A stretch of DNA of 60,814 nucleotides from Pseudomonadota bacterium (GTDB lineage: Bacteria > Pseudomonadota > Gammaproteobacteria > Steroidobacterales > Steroidobacteraceae), in contig JAGTSG010000003.1 in the NCBI GenBank assembly GCA_018261655.1, positions 1 through 60,814 of the forward strand, read 5' to 3'. The position numbers were made by a program, and so were the translations under genes. Under the pieces are notes generated by a model that was not told where the DNA came from, did not search any database, and saw nothing but the letters and a program-made list of their open reading frames with translations. Shown here one piece after another: positions 1 through 8,656 of the stretch. Position 1 is the stretch's first letter; every line of letters starts with the position of its first letter.

Positions 1-1137
1 GCCGGCGATCGGGTCGCTCGGCTTGAGGTTCTCGATCATGCCGAGGTAGCCGCAGGCGAGCGACGCGGCGATCGCCAGGTAGGGATTCGCGTCCGCGCCG
101 CCCAGGCGGTTCTCCACGCGGCGGTTCTCGGGCGACGAGGTCGGCACACGCAACCCGGCCGTGCGGTTGTCGTAGCCCCACTGCACGTTGATCGGCGCCA
201 TGTTGTAGCGCGTGATGCGCCGGTAGCTGTTGACGTTCGGCGCGAACAGCGACATCGCGGCGGGCAGGTACTTCTGCAACCCGGCGATGTGGGCGAAGAA
301 GAGCTGCGAGGGACCGCCCTCCGCGGTGCTGAACACGTTCTGGCCGGTCTTGCTGTCCACCACGCTCTGGTGGATGTGCATGGCGCTGCCGGGCTGGTCG
401 GCCATCGGCTTGGCCATGAACGTCGCGTACATCTTGTGGCGCAGCGCCGCCTCGCGCGCCGTGCGCTTGAACAGGAAGGCCTGGTCCGCGAGGTCGATCG
501 GGTCGCCGTGGATGAGGTTGATCTCCATCTGCGCCGCGCCGTCCTCGTGGATCAGCGTGTCGATGTCGATGTTCTGCGCCTCGCAGAAGGCATAGATGTC
601 GTCGAACAGCGGGTCGAACTCGTTGACCGCCGCGATGCTGTAGGACTGGCGGCCGGTCTCGGGCCGGCCCGAGCGCCCGACCGGCGGCTTGAGCGGATAG
701 TCAGAGTCCGTGTTGGGATCGACCAGGAAGAACTCGAGTTCCGGGGCGACCACCGGCTTCCAGCCGCGCGCCGCGTACAGCTCGAGCACGCGCCGCAATA
801 CGTAGCGCGGCGACATCGGCACGACGCGCCCGTCGTCGTAGAAGCAGTCGTGGATGACCTGGGCCGTCGGCTCGGCCGCCCAGGGAACGACCCGCATGGT
901 GCTGGCGTCGCCCACGAGGTCGATGTCGATCTCCGACTGGTTGATGACGCTGTCGTCCTCGGGCCACTCGCCGGTGACGGTCTGCAGGAAGATGCCCTCC
1001 GGCAGCCGCATGCCCTCGTCCTCCGCGTACTTCTCGGCCGGCATGATCTTGCCGCGCGCGACGCCGGCCATGTCCGGGATGATCGCCTCGACTTCGGAAA
1101 TCGCGTGGTCACGCAGGAATTGCTGGATGGTGCTCAT
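1..1137 (-). CDS. Glutamine synthetase family protein, probable gamma-glutamylpolyamine synthetase (3' end cut off)
   Basis: The reading frame is open from ATG at 1137 to the window edge, giving 379 codons; the family is usually about 450 residues, so the C-terminus lies outside. It reads MSTIQQFLRDHAISEVEAII, then shows the ATP-grasp-like GS core: a VAPELEFFLVDP strand, the MEINLIHGD segment, MAKPMADQPGSAMHIH, and NVNSYRRI followed by the NRTAGLRVP and ENRLGGADANPYL motifs. GS-type ligases beside a PuuD hydrolase normally glutamylate polyamines rather than ammonia (family knowledge). It is 3 nt downstream of puuD on the same strand, so the two are probably co-transcribed, and it is divergent from a second GS homologue at 2115. 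This resembles the P. aeruginosa spuI-spuA-spuB order. True glutamine synthesis is not excluded. Confidence 0.88.
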   Translation of the reverse strand, partial: MSTIQQFLRDHAISEVEAIIPDMAGVARGKIMPAEKYAEDEGMRLPEGIFLQTVTGEWPEDDSVINQSEIDIDLVGDASTMRVVPWAAEPTAQVIHDCFYDDGRVVPMSPRYVLRRVLELYAARGWKPVVAPELEFFLVDPNTDSDYPLKPPVGRSGRPETGRQSYSIAAVNEFDPLFDDIYAFCEAQNIDIDTLIHEDGAAQMEINLIHGDPIDLADQAFLFKRTAREAALRHKMYATFMAKPMADQPGSAMHIHQSVVDSKTGQNVFSTAEGGPSQLFFAHIAGLQKYLPAAMSLFAPNVNSYRRITRYNMAPINVQWGYDNRTAGLRVPTSSPENRRVENRLGGADANPYLAIAASLACGYLGMIENLKPSDPIAG

Positions 1138-1140
1138 GGG

Positions 1141-1893
1141 TCACTGCCTTGCTGCGCGCCGCCGGGCGGCGTCTCCGAACGCCCCGAACAGCACGCGTGA
1201 AAACGGGTTGTTCATTGCCTTCCATTCCGGGTGCCATTGCACCGCGATGGCGAACGCCGGCGCGCCGGCGACCCGGAAGGCCTCGATCACGCCGTCGCCG
1301 GCGACGGCCTCGACGGCCAGGCCGGCGCCGAGCCGCTGCACCCCCTGGGAGTGCAGCGAGTTGACGCGGATGCGCGGCTCGCCGGCGAGCTGGCGCAGCT
1401 GCCCGCCCTCGACGAGGTCCACGTCGTGCGCGGGCCCGTACTGTTCATCGAGCGGCGCGTCCTTGTCCTCGCGATGGTCCTGGTGACCGGGCACCTCCTG
1501 CAGCTTCTGCCAGAGCGAGCCGCCGAAGGCGACGTTCATCTCCTGGAAGCCCCGGCAGATCCCGAGGACCGGCAGGCCGGCGGCGATCGCCGCGGGAATC
1601 ATCGGCAGCGTCGTCGAATCGCGCTGCGGGTCGTGCCAGGTGTCCGGGTCCGACGGCGGGCCCTGGTAGCGGTGCGGCTCCACGTTCGAGGGGCTCCCGG
1701 TGAACAGGATGCCGTCGAAGCTGTCCAGCCATTCCCCGAGGTGCTGCTCGCCCAGCGCCGGGACGAGCACCGGTACCGCATCGGCGGCCTCGGCCACGGC
1801 TGCAATGTACTTTTCGCCGACGCAGTGAAACCAGTGCGGACCCAGCAGGCGTCGGTCTGCCGGGATCCCGATGACGGGCTTGCGCGAACGCAT
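1141..1893 (-). CDS. puuD: Gamma-glutamyl-gamma-aminobutyrate hydrolase (class I glutamine amidotransferase-like)
   Basis: This 250-residue protein is the size of PuuD/SpuA. The class I amidotransferase nucleophile elbow is GICRGF with Cys113, and the catalytic His221 and Glu223 lie in QWHPEW. The enzyme releases GABA and glutamate from gamma-glutamyl-GABA, the last step of the glutamylated putrescine pathway, in the cytoplasm. Its ATG (1893) faces the puuA ATG (2115) across a 221-nt divergent promoter region, and the GS homologue follows 3 nt after its stop. The Cys-His-Glu set is complete, so it should be active. Confidence 0.92.
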   Translation of the reverse strand: MRSRKPVIGIPADRRLLGPHWFHCVGEKYIAAVAEAADAVPVLVPALGEQHLGEWLDSFDGILFTGSPSNVEPHRYQGPPSDPDTWHDPQRDSTTLPMIPAAIAAGLPVLGICRGFQEMNVAFGGSLWQKLQEVPGHQDHREDKDAPLDEQYGPAHDVDLVEGGQLRQLAGEPRIRVNSLHSQGVQRLGAGLAVEAVAGDGVIEAFRVAGAPAFAIAVQWHPEWKAMNNPFSRVLFGAFGDAARRRAARQ

Positions 1894-2114
1894 GCTGTTG
1901 ATTCTGAACGGCTCTGAGGCCGTTCCCTCGGTGATCGCAGGCTATTCTGGCACACTCCGGGGGGCTTCTGCTGCGGCGGCGGCCGTTGCCATCAGGCGGA
2001 CGGCCAGGGCCCGCGCCGCCAACCGCACAGGCACCTTGCCGGCGCTTCGTGACCCTGCGTATCCTGCGCCACCAGCCCCTCCCCGCCGGCGCCTTCGCGG
2101 CCTATTGGAGTCCC
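1894..2114. promoter_or_regulatory. Divergent intergenic region between puuD and puuA
   Basis: These 221 nt must contain the promoters of both the puuD-GS transcript and the puuA-puuB transcript. A TATTCT hexamer at 1943-1948 is a possible plus-strand -10, but no convincing -35 is seen. A GGAG at 2107-2110 serves as ribosome binding site for the ATG at 2115. No clear operator dyad was recognised. Confidence 0.35.
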
Positions 2115-3494
2115 ATGTCGTTGATCCGCGAGGGTTTTGATAACGCGGAGAGCTTCATCGCTGCCCACCCGGAGGTGCGCTGCGTCGACCTGTTGCTGCC
2201 GGACATGAACGGCATCCTGCGCGGCAAGCGGGTCGAGATCGGCGAACTGCGGCAGGTCTACGACAAGGGCCTGCTGCTGCCGGGATCGATGTTCGCCCTC
2301 GACGCGCTCGGCGGCACCGTCCAGGCCACCCGCCTCGGCTTCGACGAAGGCGACGCGGACCGGCCGTGCCTGCCGGTCCCGGGCAGCCTGCATCCCTGCC
2401 CGTGGCTCGGGCCCGAAGTCGCCCAGCTGCAGGTACAGATGTTCGAGCACGACGGCAGCCCGTTCTTCGGGGACCCGCGCCACCTGCTCGGCAGGATGGT
2501 GGAACGCCTTCGCGCCCGCGGCCTCAACCCCGTGGTGGCGGTCGAGCTCGAGTTCTATTTCGTGGACCGGCAGCGCACCCCCGAGGGCCATGCACAACCT
2601 CCCCCCTCGCCGCTGACCGGCCGGCGCGAGCACCGCACGCAGATCAACTCGATGATCGACCTCGACTCGGTCTCGCACATCCTGCGCGAGATCGTCGACA
2701 CCTGCCGCGCGCAGGACGTCCCGGGCGGAACGGCGCTGGCCGAGTACGGACCCAGCCAGTGGGAGGTCAACCTCCGCCACGTCGCCGATGCGCAGGTGGC
2801 CTGCGACCACGCCGTCCGCCTCAAGCGCATCGTGAAGGGCGTCGCGCTGCGGCATGGCGTCGAGGCGACGTTCATGGCCAAGCCCTACCGCGACATGGCC
2901 GGCAGCGGCACGCACGTTCACGTCAGCCTCGTGGGACCGGAGGGCCGGAATGCCTTCGCCTCCGACGGGAGCACCGACAATCCGTTGCTCCGTCGGGCGG
3001 TCGCCGGCCTGCTCGCGAGCATGGCGGGCTCGATGGCCGTGTTTGCCCCGAACGCGAATTCCTACCGGCGCCTGCGGCCGGAAGCCTACGTGCCCCTGCA
3101 CCCGACCTGGGCGTACAACAACCGGGGCGTTGCGGTGCGCGTGCCTTTCTCCGGCGCAGCCGACCGGCGGATCGAGCACCGGGTCGCGGGCGCCGACGTC
3201 AATCCCTACCTGTTCACGGCCGCGGTGCTGGCGGGAATGCTGTACGGCATCGAGGACTCGCTCGAGCCGCCGCCCCCGCTCGAGGGAAACGCGTACACGC
3301 AGACGCTGGACGCGGAGCCCCTGCCCATCGACTGGGCCGAGGCCATCCGCCGCTTCGAGTCGAGCGCCGTGATGCGCCGCTACTTCGGCGACCGATTCGT
3401 GGACCACTATGCGACGCTGAAGCGCGGCGAACTCGAGGACTTCGGGTCGTACGTCTCGCCGCTCGAATACGCGTGGTACCTGGCCCCGCTATGA
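2115..3494 (+). CDS. puuA: Gamma-glutamylputrescine synthetase (glutamine synthetase family)
   Basis: The 459-residue protein begins MSLIREGFDNAESF; the frame is open further upstream, but ATG 2115 has GGAG four nt before it and gives the normal family length. GS motifs are in order: VAVELEFYFVD, EVNLRHV, MAKPYRDMAGSGTHVHVSL, NANSYRRL, NNRGVAVRVP and EHRVAGADVNPYL. The predicted reaction is ATP-dependent coupling of glutamate to putrescine or another polyamine, the entry step of the Puu/Pau pathway. Its stop overlaps the puuB start (ATGA), so the two are translationally coupled. It is clearly diverged from the GS homologue at 1-1137, so the pair may differ in polyamine preference, as the PauA paralogues of P. 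aeruginosa do. Confidence 0.9.
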   Translation: MSLIREGFDNAESFIAAHPEVRCVDLLLPDMNGILRGKRVEIGELRQVYDKGLLLPGSMFALDALGGTVQATRLGFDEGDADRPCLPVPGSLHPCPWLGPEVAQLQVQMFEHDGSPFFGDPRHLLGRMVERLRARGLNPVVAVELEFYFVDRQRTPEGHAQPPPSPLTGRREHRTQINSMIDLDSVSHILREIVDTCRAQDVPGGTALAEYGPSQWEVNLRHVADAQVACDHAVRLKRIVKGVALRHGVEATFMAKPYRDMAGSGTHVHVSLVGPEGRNAFASDGSTDNPLLRRAVAGLLASMAGSMAVFAPNANSYRRLRPEAYVPLHPTWAYNNRGVAVRVPFSGAADRRIEHRVAGADVNPYLFTAAVLAGMLYGIEDSLEPPPPLEGNAYTQTLDAEPLPIDWAEAIRRFESSAVMRRYFGDRFVDHYATLKRGELEDFGSYVSPLEYAWYLAPL

Positions 3495-4774
3495 CCCTCG
3501 GCGAAAAGAACATCCACAATTACTACACGGAGTCGGCCCCGGCCGTACCGCGCCGCGCGGCGCTGCAGGGCGAGCAGTCCTTCGACGTGGCCGTCGTGGG
3601 CGGCGGCATCGCAGGCTGCTCGACCGCGCTGCACCTGGCCGAGCGCGGCTACAAGGTCGCCCTGCTGGAGTCCCGGTGCATCGGCTTCGGCGCGTCGGGC
3701 CGTTCCGGCGCGCAGCTGATCTTTGGCTACGCCTGCGGCCAGCACAGGATCGAGAAGCTGGCCGGGCGCGACGCCGGCCGGGTGCTGTGGCAGGTGACGG
3801 CGGACGGGCTCGACCTGGTGCGTGAGGTGGTCAACCGGCACGGCATCGACTGCGAGCTGTCCTGGGGACAGCTCCACGTGGCCGTCAAGGAGCGCCAGCG
3901 GCGCGACCTCGAGGAGGAATGCGAATCCCTGGCGCGTGACTACGGCTACCGCTCGGTGCGCTTCCTGGAACGTCCGGAAGTCGAGTCGCTGCTGGCCACC
4001 AAGCGCTATTGCGCGGCGCTGCACGATGCCAACAGCGGCCACTGCCATCCGCTCAAGTACGTGCGCGGCCTGGCGGGTGCTGCCGAACGGTCCGGCGCGA
4101 CCCTCTTCGAGTCCACGCCGGTGACGCGCATCGAGCGCGGGCCGGTGGCCACGCTGCACACGCCGCAGGGACGCGTGCGGGCGAAGTTCGTGGCGCTCGC
4201 CGGCAACACTTACCTCGAGGGGCTCGTTCGCGAACTGCAGCGCAAGATCATGGCCGTCGGCACCTATATCGTCGCGACCGAGCCGCTCGGTCGCGAGCGG
4301 GCCGAGTCGCTCATCCGCGACAACCTGGCCGTGGCCGACGTCAACTTCGTGCTCGACTATTTCCGGCTGTCGCGCGACCACCGCCTGCTCTTCGGCGGCC
4401 GGGTGAGCTATTCGGGCCTCGATCCGCTGGGCACGGAACGCGCCACGCGGGCGCGGATGCTCAAGGTGTTCCCCCAGCTCGCGGATGTGCGGATCGACTA
4501 CGCCTGGGGCGGTTACGTGGACATCACCGTCAACCGCGCCCCGCACTTCGGCCGGCTCGGTTCCAACGTCTACTTCCTGCAGGGCTTCTCCGGCCACGGC
4601 ATGGCGCTGACCGGGGTGGCCGGCAAGCTCGTCGCGGATGCGATCGCGGGGCAGGCCGAGCGCTTCGACCTGTTCGAGCGCATCCCGCACATGGACTTCC
4701 CCGGCGGCATGGCGCTGAGGCGCCCGGCCCTCGTGCTCGGCATGCTCTGGTACAGGATGCGCGACCTGCTGTAG
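3491..4774 (+). CDS. puuB: Gamma-glutamylputrescine oxidoreductase (FAD-dependent, DAO family)
   Basis: This 427-residue protein starts at the ATG overlapping the puuA stop. Residues 32-60 form the FAD-binding beta-alpha-beta unit (DVAVVGGGIAGCSTALHLAE). Next come the GFGASGRSGAQLIFGYA segment and a C-terminal GYVDITVNRAPHFG...LQGFSGHGMALTG region typical of glycine-oxidase-like DAO enzymes. PuuB/PauB oxidises gamma-glutamylputrescine to the aldehyde, which PuuC (coded at 22928-24430) then oxidises. The position after puuA supports that role over a generic sarcosine oxidase. Confidence 0.88.
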   Translation: MTLGEKNIHNYYTESAPAVPRRAALQGEQSFDVAVVGGGIAGCSTALHLAERGYKVALLESRCIGFGASGRSGAQLIFGYACGQHRIEKLAGRDAGRVLWQVTADGLDLVREVVNRHGIDCELSWGQLHVAVKERQRRDLEEECESLARDYGYRSVRFLERPEVESLLATKRYCAALHDANSGHCHPLKYVRGLAGAAERSGATLFESTPVTRIERGPVATLHTPQGRVRAKFVALAGNTYLEGLVRELQRKIMAVGTYIVATEPLGRERAESLIRDNLAVADVNFVLDYFRLSRDHRLLFGGRVSYSGLDPLGTERATRARMLKVFPQLADVRIDYAWGGYVDITVNRAPHFGRLGSNVYFLQGFSGHGMALTGVAGKLVADAIAGQAERFDLFERIPHMDFPGGMALRRPALVLGMLWYRMRDLL

Positions 4775-4777
4775 CCG

Positions 4778-4804
4778 GCCCGGCAAACCGTGCACCGGCC
4801 GGGC
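4778..4804 (+). terminator. Possible terminator after puuB
   Basis: A 7-bp GC-only inverted repeat (gcccggc at 4778-4784 and gccgggc at 4798-4804) begins four nt after the puuB stop. There is no T run, so it could be a weak terminator or just GC-rich sequence. Confidence 0.3.
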
Positions 4805-4852
4805 ACGACGTACACTGTGCGCCTGGCCCGGACGAACCGCAGGGAATGCCGC

Positions 4853-7099
4853 ATGTCACCCACTCGTTTGCCCCTCCTGACCGGCAGCGTCTTGCTGGGC
4901 GCGATGGCCTCGGCAGCGCTTGCAGATCCACCGCAACCAGCGGCCCCTCCCGACCGCCCGCGCATCGGCCTGGTGCTCGGCGGCGGCGGCGCCATGGGCG
5001 CCGCGCACATCGGCGTGATCAAGGTGCTCGAGCAGCTGCGCGTGCCGGTGGACTGCATCGCGGGCACCAGCATGGGCGCGCTGGTCGGCGGCGCCTACGC
5101 GAGCGGCATGTCGGCCGCCGAGCTCGAGCGCTTCGTCACCTCGATCGACTGGCAGGGCGTCTTCGGCACGCAGCAGGTCCGGAGCTTCCAGCCGGTGAGC
5201 GTCAAGCGCGAGAACGAGACCGTCTCCAACAAGCTCGAGTTCGGCCTCGGTGAGGATGGCCTGATCGCACCGGGCGGCCTGATCGAGACGCAGCAGATCG
5301 AGTCCACCATCCGCAACATGGTGTTCAGCCAGGCGGGGGTCACGGACTTCGACCGGCTGCCGATCCCTTTCCGCGCGGTGGCCACCGACCTGAAATCCGG
5401 CAGGATGGTGGTCTTCGACTCCGGCGAGCTGCCGGTCGTGCTGCGGGCCAGCATGTCCGTACCCGGCGCCTTTGCGCCGCTCGAACTCGGCGACTGGCTG
5501 CTGGTGGATGGCGGCATCACCCGCAACCTGCCGGTGGACGTCGCGCGCGAGTCCTGCGCCGACGTGGTCATCGCGGTGTCCGTGGACACCCCGGAGCCGA
5601 CGGTGCAGGAGATGAAGTCGGCCACCGGCGCGGTCGGTCGCATGGTGGACATCCTCATCGAGAGCAACGAGGACGCGTCGATGGCCTCCCTCGGCGAGGA
5701 CGACGTGGGCCTCGGCATCGTGCTGCAGGACGTGGGTTCGATGGACTTCATGAAGGCCAGGGAGGCGATCACCCAGGGCGAACGGGCTGCTTGGCAGATC
5801 GCCTCGCAACTGGGACGGCTGTCCGTGCCGGACGCCGACTACTCGAGCTGGAAGTCGGCCGTGCGCGCTGCAGCGGGGGTGCCTGCCCAGCGCATGGTGG
5901 CCGGCGTCCGCTTCGAAGGCGTGGACGAGGACACCGCGGCCTGGCTGTCCTCGCTGATACGGACCGAGCCCGGGGAACCGCTCGACGAGACACAGATTGC
6001 CGAGGATGCGCTGCGCATCTACGCCTCCGGGCAGTACGAGTCGGTCGCCCACCGGGTCGAGGGCGACAGGCCTGCCACGGTCGTCTTCACCCCGGTGCTG
6101 AAGTCCTGGGGACCCAGCTTCCTCGCCTTCGACTACGGCATCGAGGCGGGTTCGGGATCGAGGGCGGAGGTGGTGGTCAACGCCCTCGTGCGCCGGACGT
6201 GGCCCGATACGGGCGGGGCCGAGTGGCGCGGTCTCGCGCAGCTCGGCGCCGAGAGCAAGCTTGAAACCGACCTGCGGGTGCCCCTCGGTGCCACGCGGCG
6301 GACTTTCGTCATGCCGAGGCTGGCGTGGATGTCGGAACTCGAGGACTTCTTCCTGGACGGTTCGCGCATCGCGACCTACGAGTTCCGTAATACCCGCGGC
6401 GAGCTGCGCTTCGGCGTGGAGATGGGGACCTGGGGCGAAGTCCAGGCCGGCGTCTTCCGGCGCCAGGACGACACCGTCCTGAACATCGGCGTGCCGCAGC
6501 TGCCCGAGGAGAAGGGCTACGACGACGGCGGCTACCTCTTCGAGTTCGAGCGGGACACCCGGGACTCGGATGTCTGGGCCACCCGGGGCTCGCGGCAGCG
6601 TCTCGAGGTGATCGTCTCGGAACCCGCGCTGGGCGCGACCGACGCCTACGAGACGGCCTTGATCGAGTGGAACGAGTCAGGTGTCTGGCGCCGGAATGCC
6701 CTCTTCTTCGCCGACTTCGCCGGCGGCACCGCCTTTGGGGGTTCGCCGGCCTTGCAGCAGTCGTTCCGCCTGGGCGGGCCGGGACAGCTCTCGGCCCTGC
6801 AGCGGGGCGAGCTGCGCGGCACCGACTTCGTCTACACGCGCCTCGGCTTCGGCTGGCGCGTGCCGGGACTCGACTCGTTGCTCGGCATGACGCTGTTCGC
6901 CGGCGCGGCCTTCGAGGCGGGCGCGATGTGGACCCGGGTCCTCGGCGAGGACCCGGACGATACGCGCCTCGGCGGCCAGCTGTTCCTCGGTGGAAACACG
7001 CCTTTCGGGCCAGTCACCGGCTCGTTCGGCTTCGGCGAGTCCGGCGACTACGCGGTGTTCATCGGCATCGGCCGGCCGGTGCGCGGCCGGTGGCGTTGA
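4853..7099 (+). CDS. Patatin-like phospholipase with C-terminal Omp85-type barrel (PlpD-like, type Vd)
   Basis: The product is 748 residues. ATG 4853 was chosen over an upstream in-frame ATG because AGGGA precedes it and a signal peptide follows (LLTGSVLLGAMASAALA). The patatin domain starts at about residue 37 with GLVLGGGGAMGAAHIG (oxyanion loop); the nucleophile is Ser73 in GTSMG and the dyad Asp219 is in VDGG. After about residue 330 come a POTRA-like segment and a long barrel ending in FGESGDYAVFIGIGRPV. PlpD-type proteins place a lipase outside the cell through their own barrel (family knowledge). The dyad is intact. It is convergent with the cytochrome gene at 7141. A TACACT hexamer at 4811-4816 is a candidate -10. 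Confidence 0.88.
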   Translation: MSPTRLPLLTGSVLLGAMASAALADPPQPAAPPDRPRIGLVLGGGGAMGAAHIGVIKVLEQLRVPVDCIAGTSMGALVGGAYASGMSAAELERFVTSIDWQGVFGTQQVRSFQPVSVKRENETVSNKLEFGLGEDGLIAPGGLIETQQIESTIRNMVFSQAGVTDFDRLPIPFRAVATDLKSGRMVVFDSGELPVVLRASMSVPGAFAPLELGDWLLVDGGITRNLPVDVARESCADVVIAVSVDTPEPTVQEMKSATGAVGRMVDILIESNEDASMASLGEDDVGLGIVLQDVGSMDFMKAREAITQGERAAWQIASQLGRLSVPDADYSSWKSAVRAAAGVPAQRMVAGVRFEGVDEDTAAWLSSLIRTEPGEPLDETQIAEDALRIYASGQYESVAHRVEGDRPATVVFTPVLKSWGPSFLAFDYGIEAGSGSRAEVVVNALVRRTWPDTGGAEWRGLAQLGAESKLETDLRVPLGATRRTFVMPRLAWMSELEDFFLDGSRIATYEFRNTRGELRFGVEMGTWGEVQAGVFRRQDDTVLNIGVPQLPEEKGYDDGGYLFEFERDTRDSDVWATRGSRQRLEVIVSEPALGATDAYETALIEWNESGVWRRNALFFADFAGGTAFGGSPALQQSFRLGGPGQLSALQRGELRGTDFVYTRLGFGWRVPGLDSLLGMTLFAGAAFEAGAMWTRVLGEDPDDTRLGGQLFLGGNTPFGPVTGSFGFGESGDYAVFIGIGRPVRGRWR

Positions 7100-7140
7100 G
7101 TGGCTGGATGCGGGCGGGCCGTCCCGCTGGTCGTGGCGCG

Positions 7141-7830
7141 TCAGCCTGGCGGCAACCGCGAGACGAAGTCACTCACCGCCTCCAGGTCGGCGTCGGAGTA
7201 GGCCTTGATCGCCTGGACCATCTCGGGGTTGGAGTTGCCCCGTTCGCCGTTGCGAATGGCCCTGGCCTCCCGCAGCAGGTACAGGTAGTGCTGGCCGGAG
7301 AGGCGCGGGTAGAACCTCGCCGCGGCACCCTTGCCGAACTCGCCGTGGCAGGTTGCGCAGTCGCGCGCGTAGAGCTGCCCGCCCCGCTCGATGTCGTCGC
7401 CCGGGCCCCTGCCATTGTCCGGGGTGACCGGCTGCGCTGCCAGGTAAGCCGCAATGTCGGCGATGTCCTGTGCCCCGATCACGTCCGCGCCCGAGAACGG
7501 CACCATCTTGTGGTTGGTGCGGCGTCCGGCGCGGATGTCGGTGATCTGCTTGATCAGGACCGGGGCGTGTTGCCCTGCAAGCCGCGGGTAGCTTCCGTTG
7601 ACGCGCCCGGCGCCGCCATTCCGATGGCAGCCCTCGCAGACCTCGAACGTGATCGCCCCTCTCGCGGCATCACCGGCAGCGCCCAGTGCCTGCAGCTTCT
7701 CGCCTTCCATCTCGTTCCAGACCTGGCCGCCGTGCCCGGACTCCTCGGCCCGTGGCGGCGGCCCGGACTCCGCACACGAGGCGAGGACCGGCAGCGCCAG
7801 CAGCGACACCACGAGCAGACGGGTCTTCAT
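7141..7830 (-). CDS. Dihaem cytochrome c lipoprotein, c4-like
   Basis: This 229-residue protein has two haem-binding motifs, CEGCH (Cys65, Cys68, His69) and CATCH (Cys158, Cys161, His162), each in a cytochrome c domain with conserved YPRLAGQH or YPRLSGQH. The N-terminus is a lipoprotein signal with lipobox LASC (Cys19), so it is probably membrane anchored and faces the periplasm. ATG 7830 was preferred to a GTG two codons upstream because GAGG is well spaced from it. It follows a second dihaem cytochrome by 33 nt on the same strand; both probably carry electrons to a terminal oxidase. Confidence 0.88.
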   Translation of the reverse strand: MKTRLLVVSLLALPVLASCAESGPPPRAEESGHGGQVWNEMEGEKLQALGAAGDAARGAITFEVCEGCHRNGGAGRVNGSYPRLAGQHAPVLIKQITDIRAGRRTNHKMVPFSGADVIGAQDIADIAAYLAAQPVTPDNGRGPGDDIERGGQLYARDCATCHGEFGKGAAARFYPRLSGQHYLYLLREARAIRNGERGNSNPEMVQAIKAYSDADLEAVSDFVSRLPPG

Positions 7831-7863
7831 CGGCACCTCTCGCAGCCGGTCGTTGCCGGCCGC

Positions 7864-8508
7864 TCACAGTCCGGCGATGTACTCGGCCACGGCCCGGATC
7901 TCTTCATCCGTCAGCCGCTCGCTGATCCGCCGCATGAGTCCGCCCTTGTCGTTGGCGCGCTGGCCGGACCTGAAGTCGAGCATCTCCTGGATGGTGTAGG
8001 CCTGGTGCTGCCCTGCAAGGCGGGGATAGCGCACGTTTCCCTCGCCCTGCAGCTGATGACAGGCTTCGCAGCCCGGCACGCCGGCGCCCTCATTGCCGTC
8101 CTCATAGATCCTGCGGCCCGCTTCGGCCAGTTCCGGATCCAGTACGACGCCCGGGCCCGGCACCTGGGCCGCGTAATAGGCTGCCAGCTCCTTGATGTCG
8201 CGTGCCTTGACCTGCGACAAGAACGGCTCCATGACCTCGTTGCGGCGCCGTCCTTCCAGGAAGTCGGCCAGCTGCTTCTCCAGGTAGGTCGCCTGCTGGC
8301 CGGCCAGTTTCGGAAACTGCGGCACCACGCTGTTGCCGTCGGACATGTGGCAGGCCTGGCAGACCGTGGTGGCCAGGGTCTCGACCGGATCCGGCGCGGC
8401 CAGCGCCGGGGCGGCGCAGGCCAGCGGCACGGCCATGAACCAGGAAGCGCCCCGGCCACGCCGGTCGCGCCGCCCGAACCACGCCTCGCCCCGCCTCGCT
8501 GCGCTCAT
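7864..8508 (-). CDS. Dihaem cytochrome c4 family protein
   Basis: The 214-residue protein carries CQACH (Cys50, Cys53, His54) and CEACH (Cys147, Cys150, His151), each followed by a PKLAGQQ or PRLAGQH helix and a methionine that can be the sixth haem ligand. This two-domain pattern defines cytochrome c4. An arginine-rich n-region of about 20 residues precedes the hydrophobic stretch WFMAVPLACAAPALA, so it is exported. The start at ATG 8508 is plausible but the ribosome site is weak (GGGGC), and a shorter start at Met25 is possible. The frame extends upstream without start signals. It is the first gene of the cytochrome pair. Confidence 0.85.
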   Translation of the reverse strand: MSAARRGEAWFGRRDRRGRGASWFMAVPLACAAPALAAPDPVETLATTVCQACHMSDGNSVVPQFPKLAGQQATYLEKQLADFLEGRRRNEVMEPFLSQVKARDIKELAAYYAAQVPGPGVVLDPELAEAGRRIYEDGNEGAGVPGCEACHQLQGEGNVRYPRLAGQHQAYTIQEMLDFRSGQRANDKGGLMRRISERLTDEEIRAVAEYIAGL

Positions 8509-8656
8509 CGGTGCCCCGGTCACGACAGGATGCAATACGGTACGCGGGTGATCCGGGGGAGATCCAGCGCTTTCACGGGCAGGAGGCGCAAGGACCGCCT
8601 GCGGACGCGTGGCCGCGCCAGGCGCACGCGCCGGCCCCGGCTCCGCGGCCCGGCTG

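Noticed and set aside
1945-2060. Sigma-54-like GG...GC pairs near TGGCACACTCC (from 1947) and AGGCACC (around 2028)
   Set aside because: The first lacks GC at the right spacing; the second matches only the GC dinucleotide of the -12 element. No NtrC-type dyads lie nearby.
1992-3407. A 471-codon minus-strand open frame opposite puuA
   Set aside because: Composition is typical of a GC-rich shadow frame, and puuA on the other strand has all family motifs.
2366-3490. N-terminal extension of the PuuB frame into puuA
   Set aside because: The upstream part is Arg/Pro-rich shadow sequence; the ATG at 3491 gives the standard length and couples to the puuA stop.
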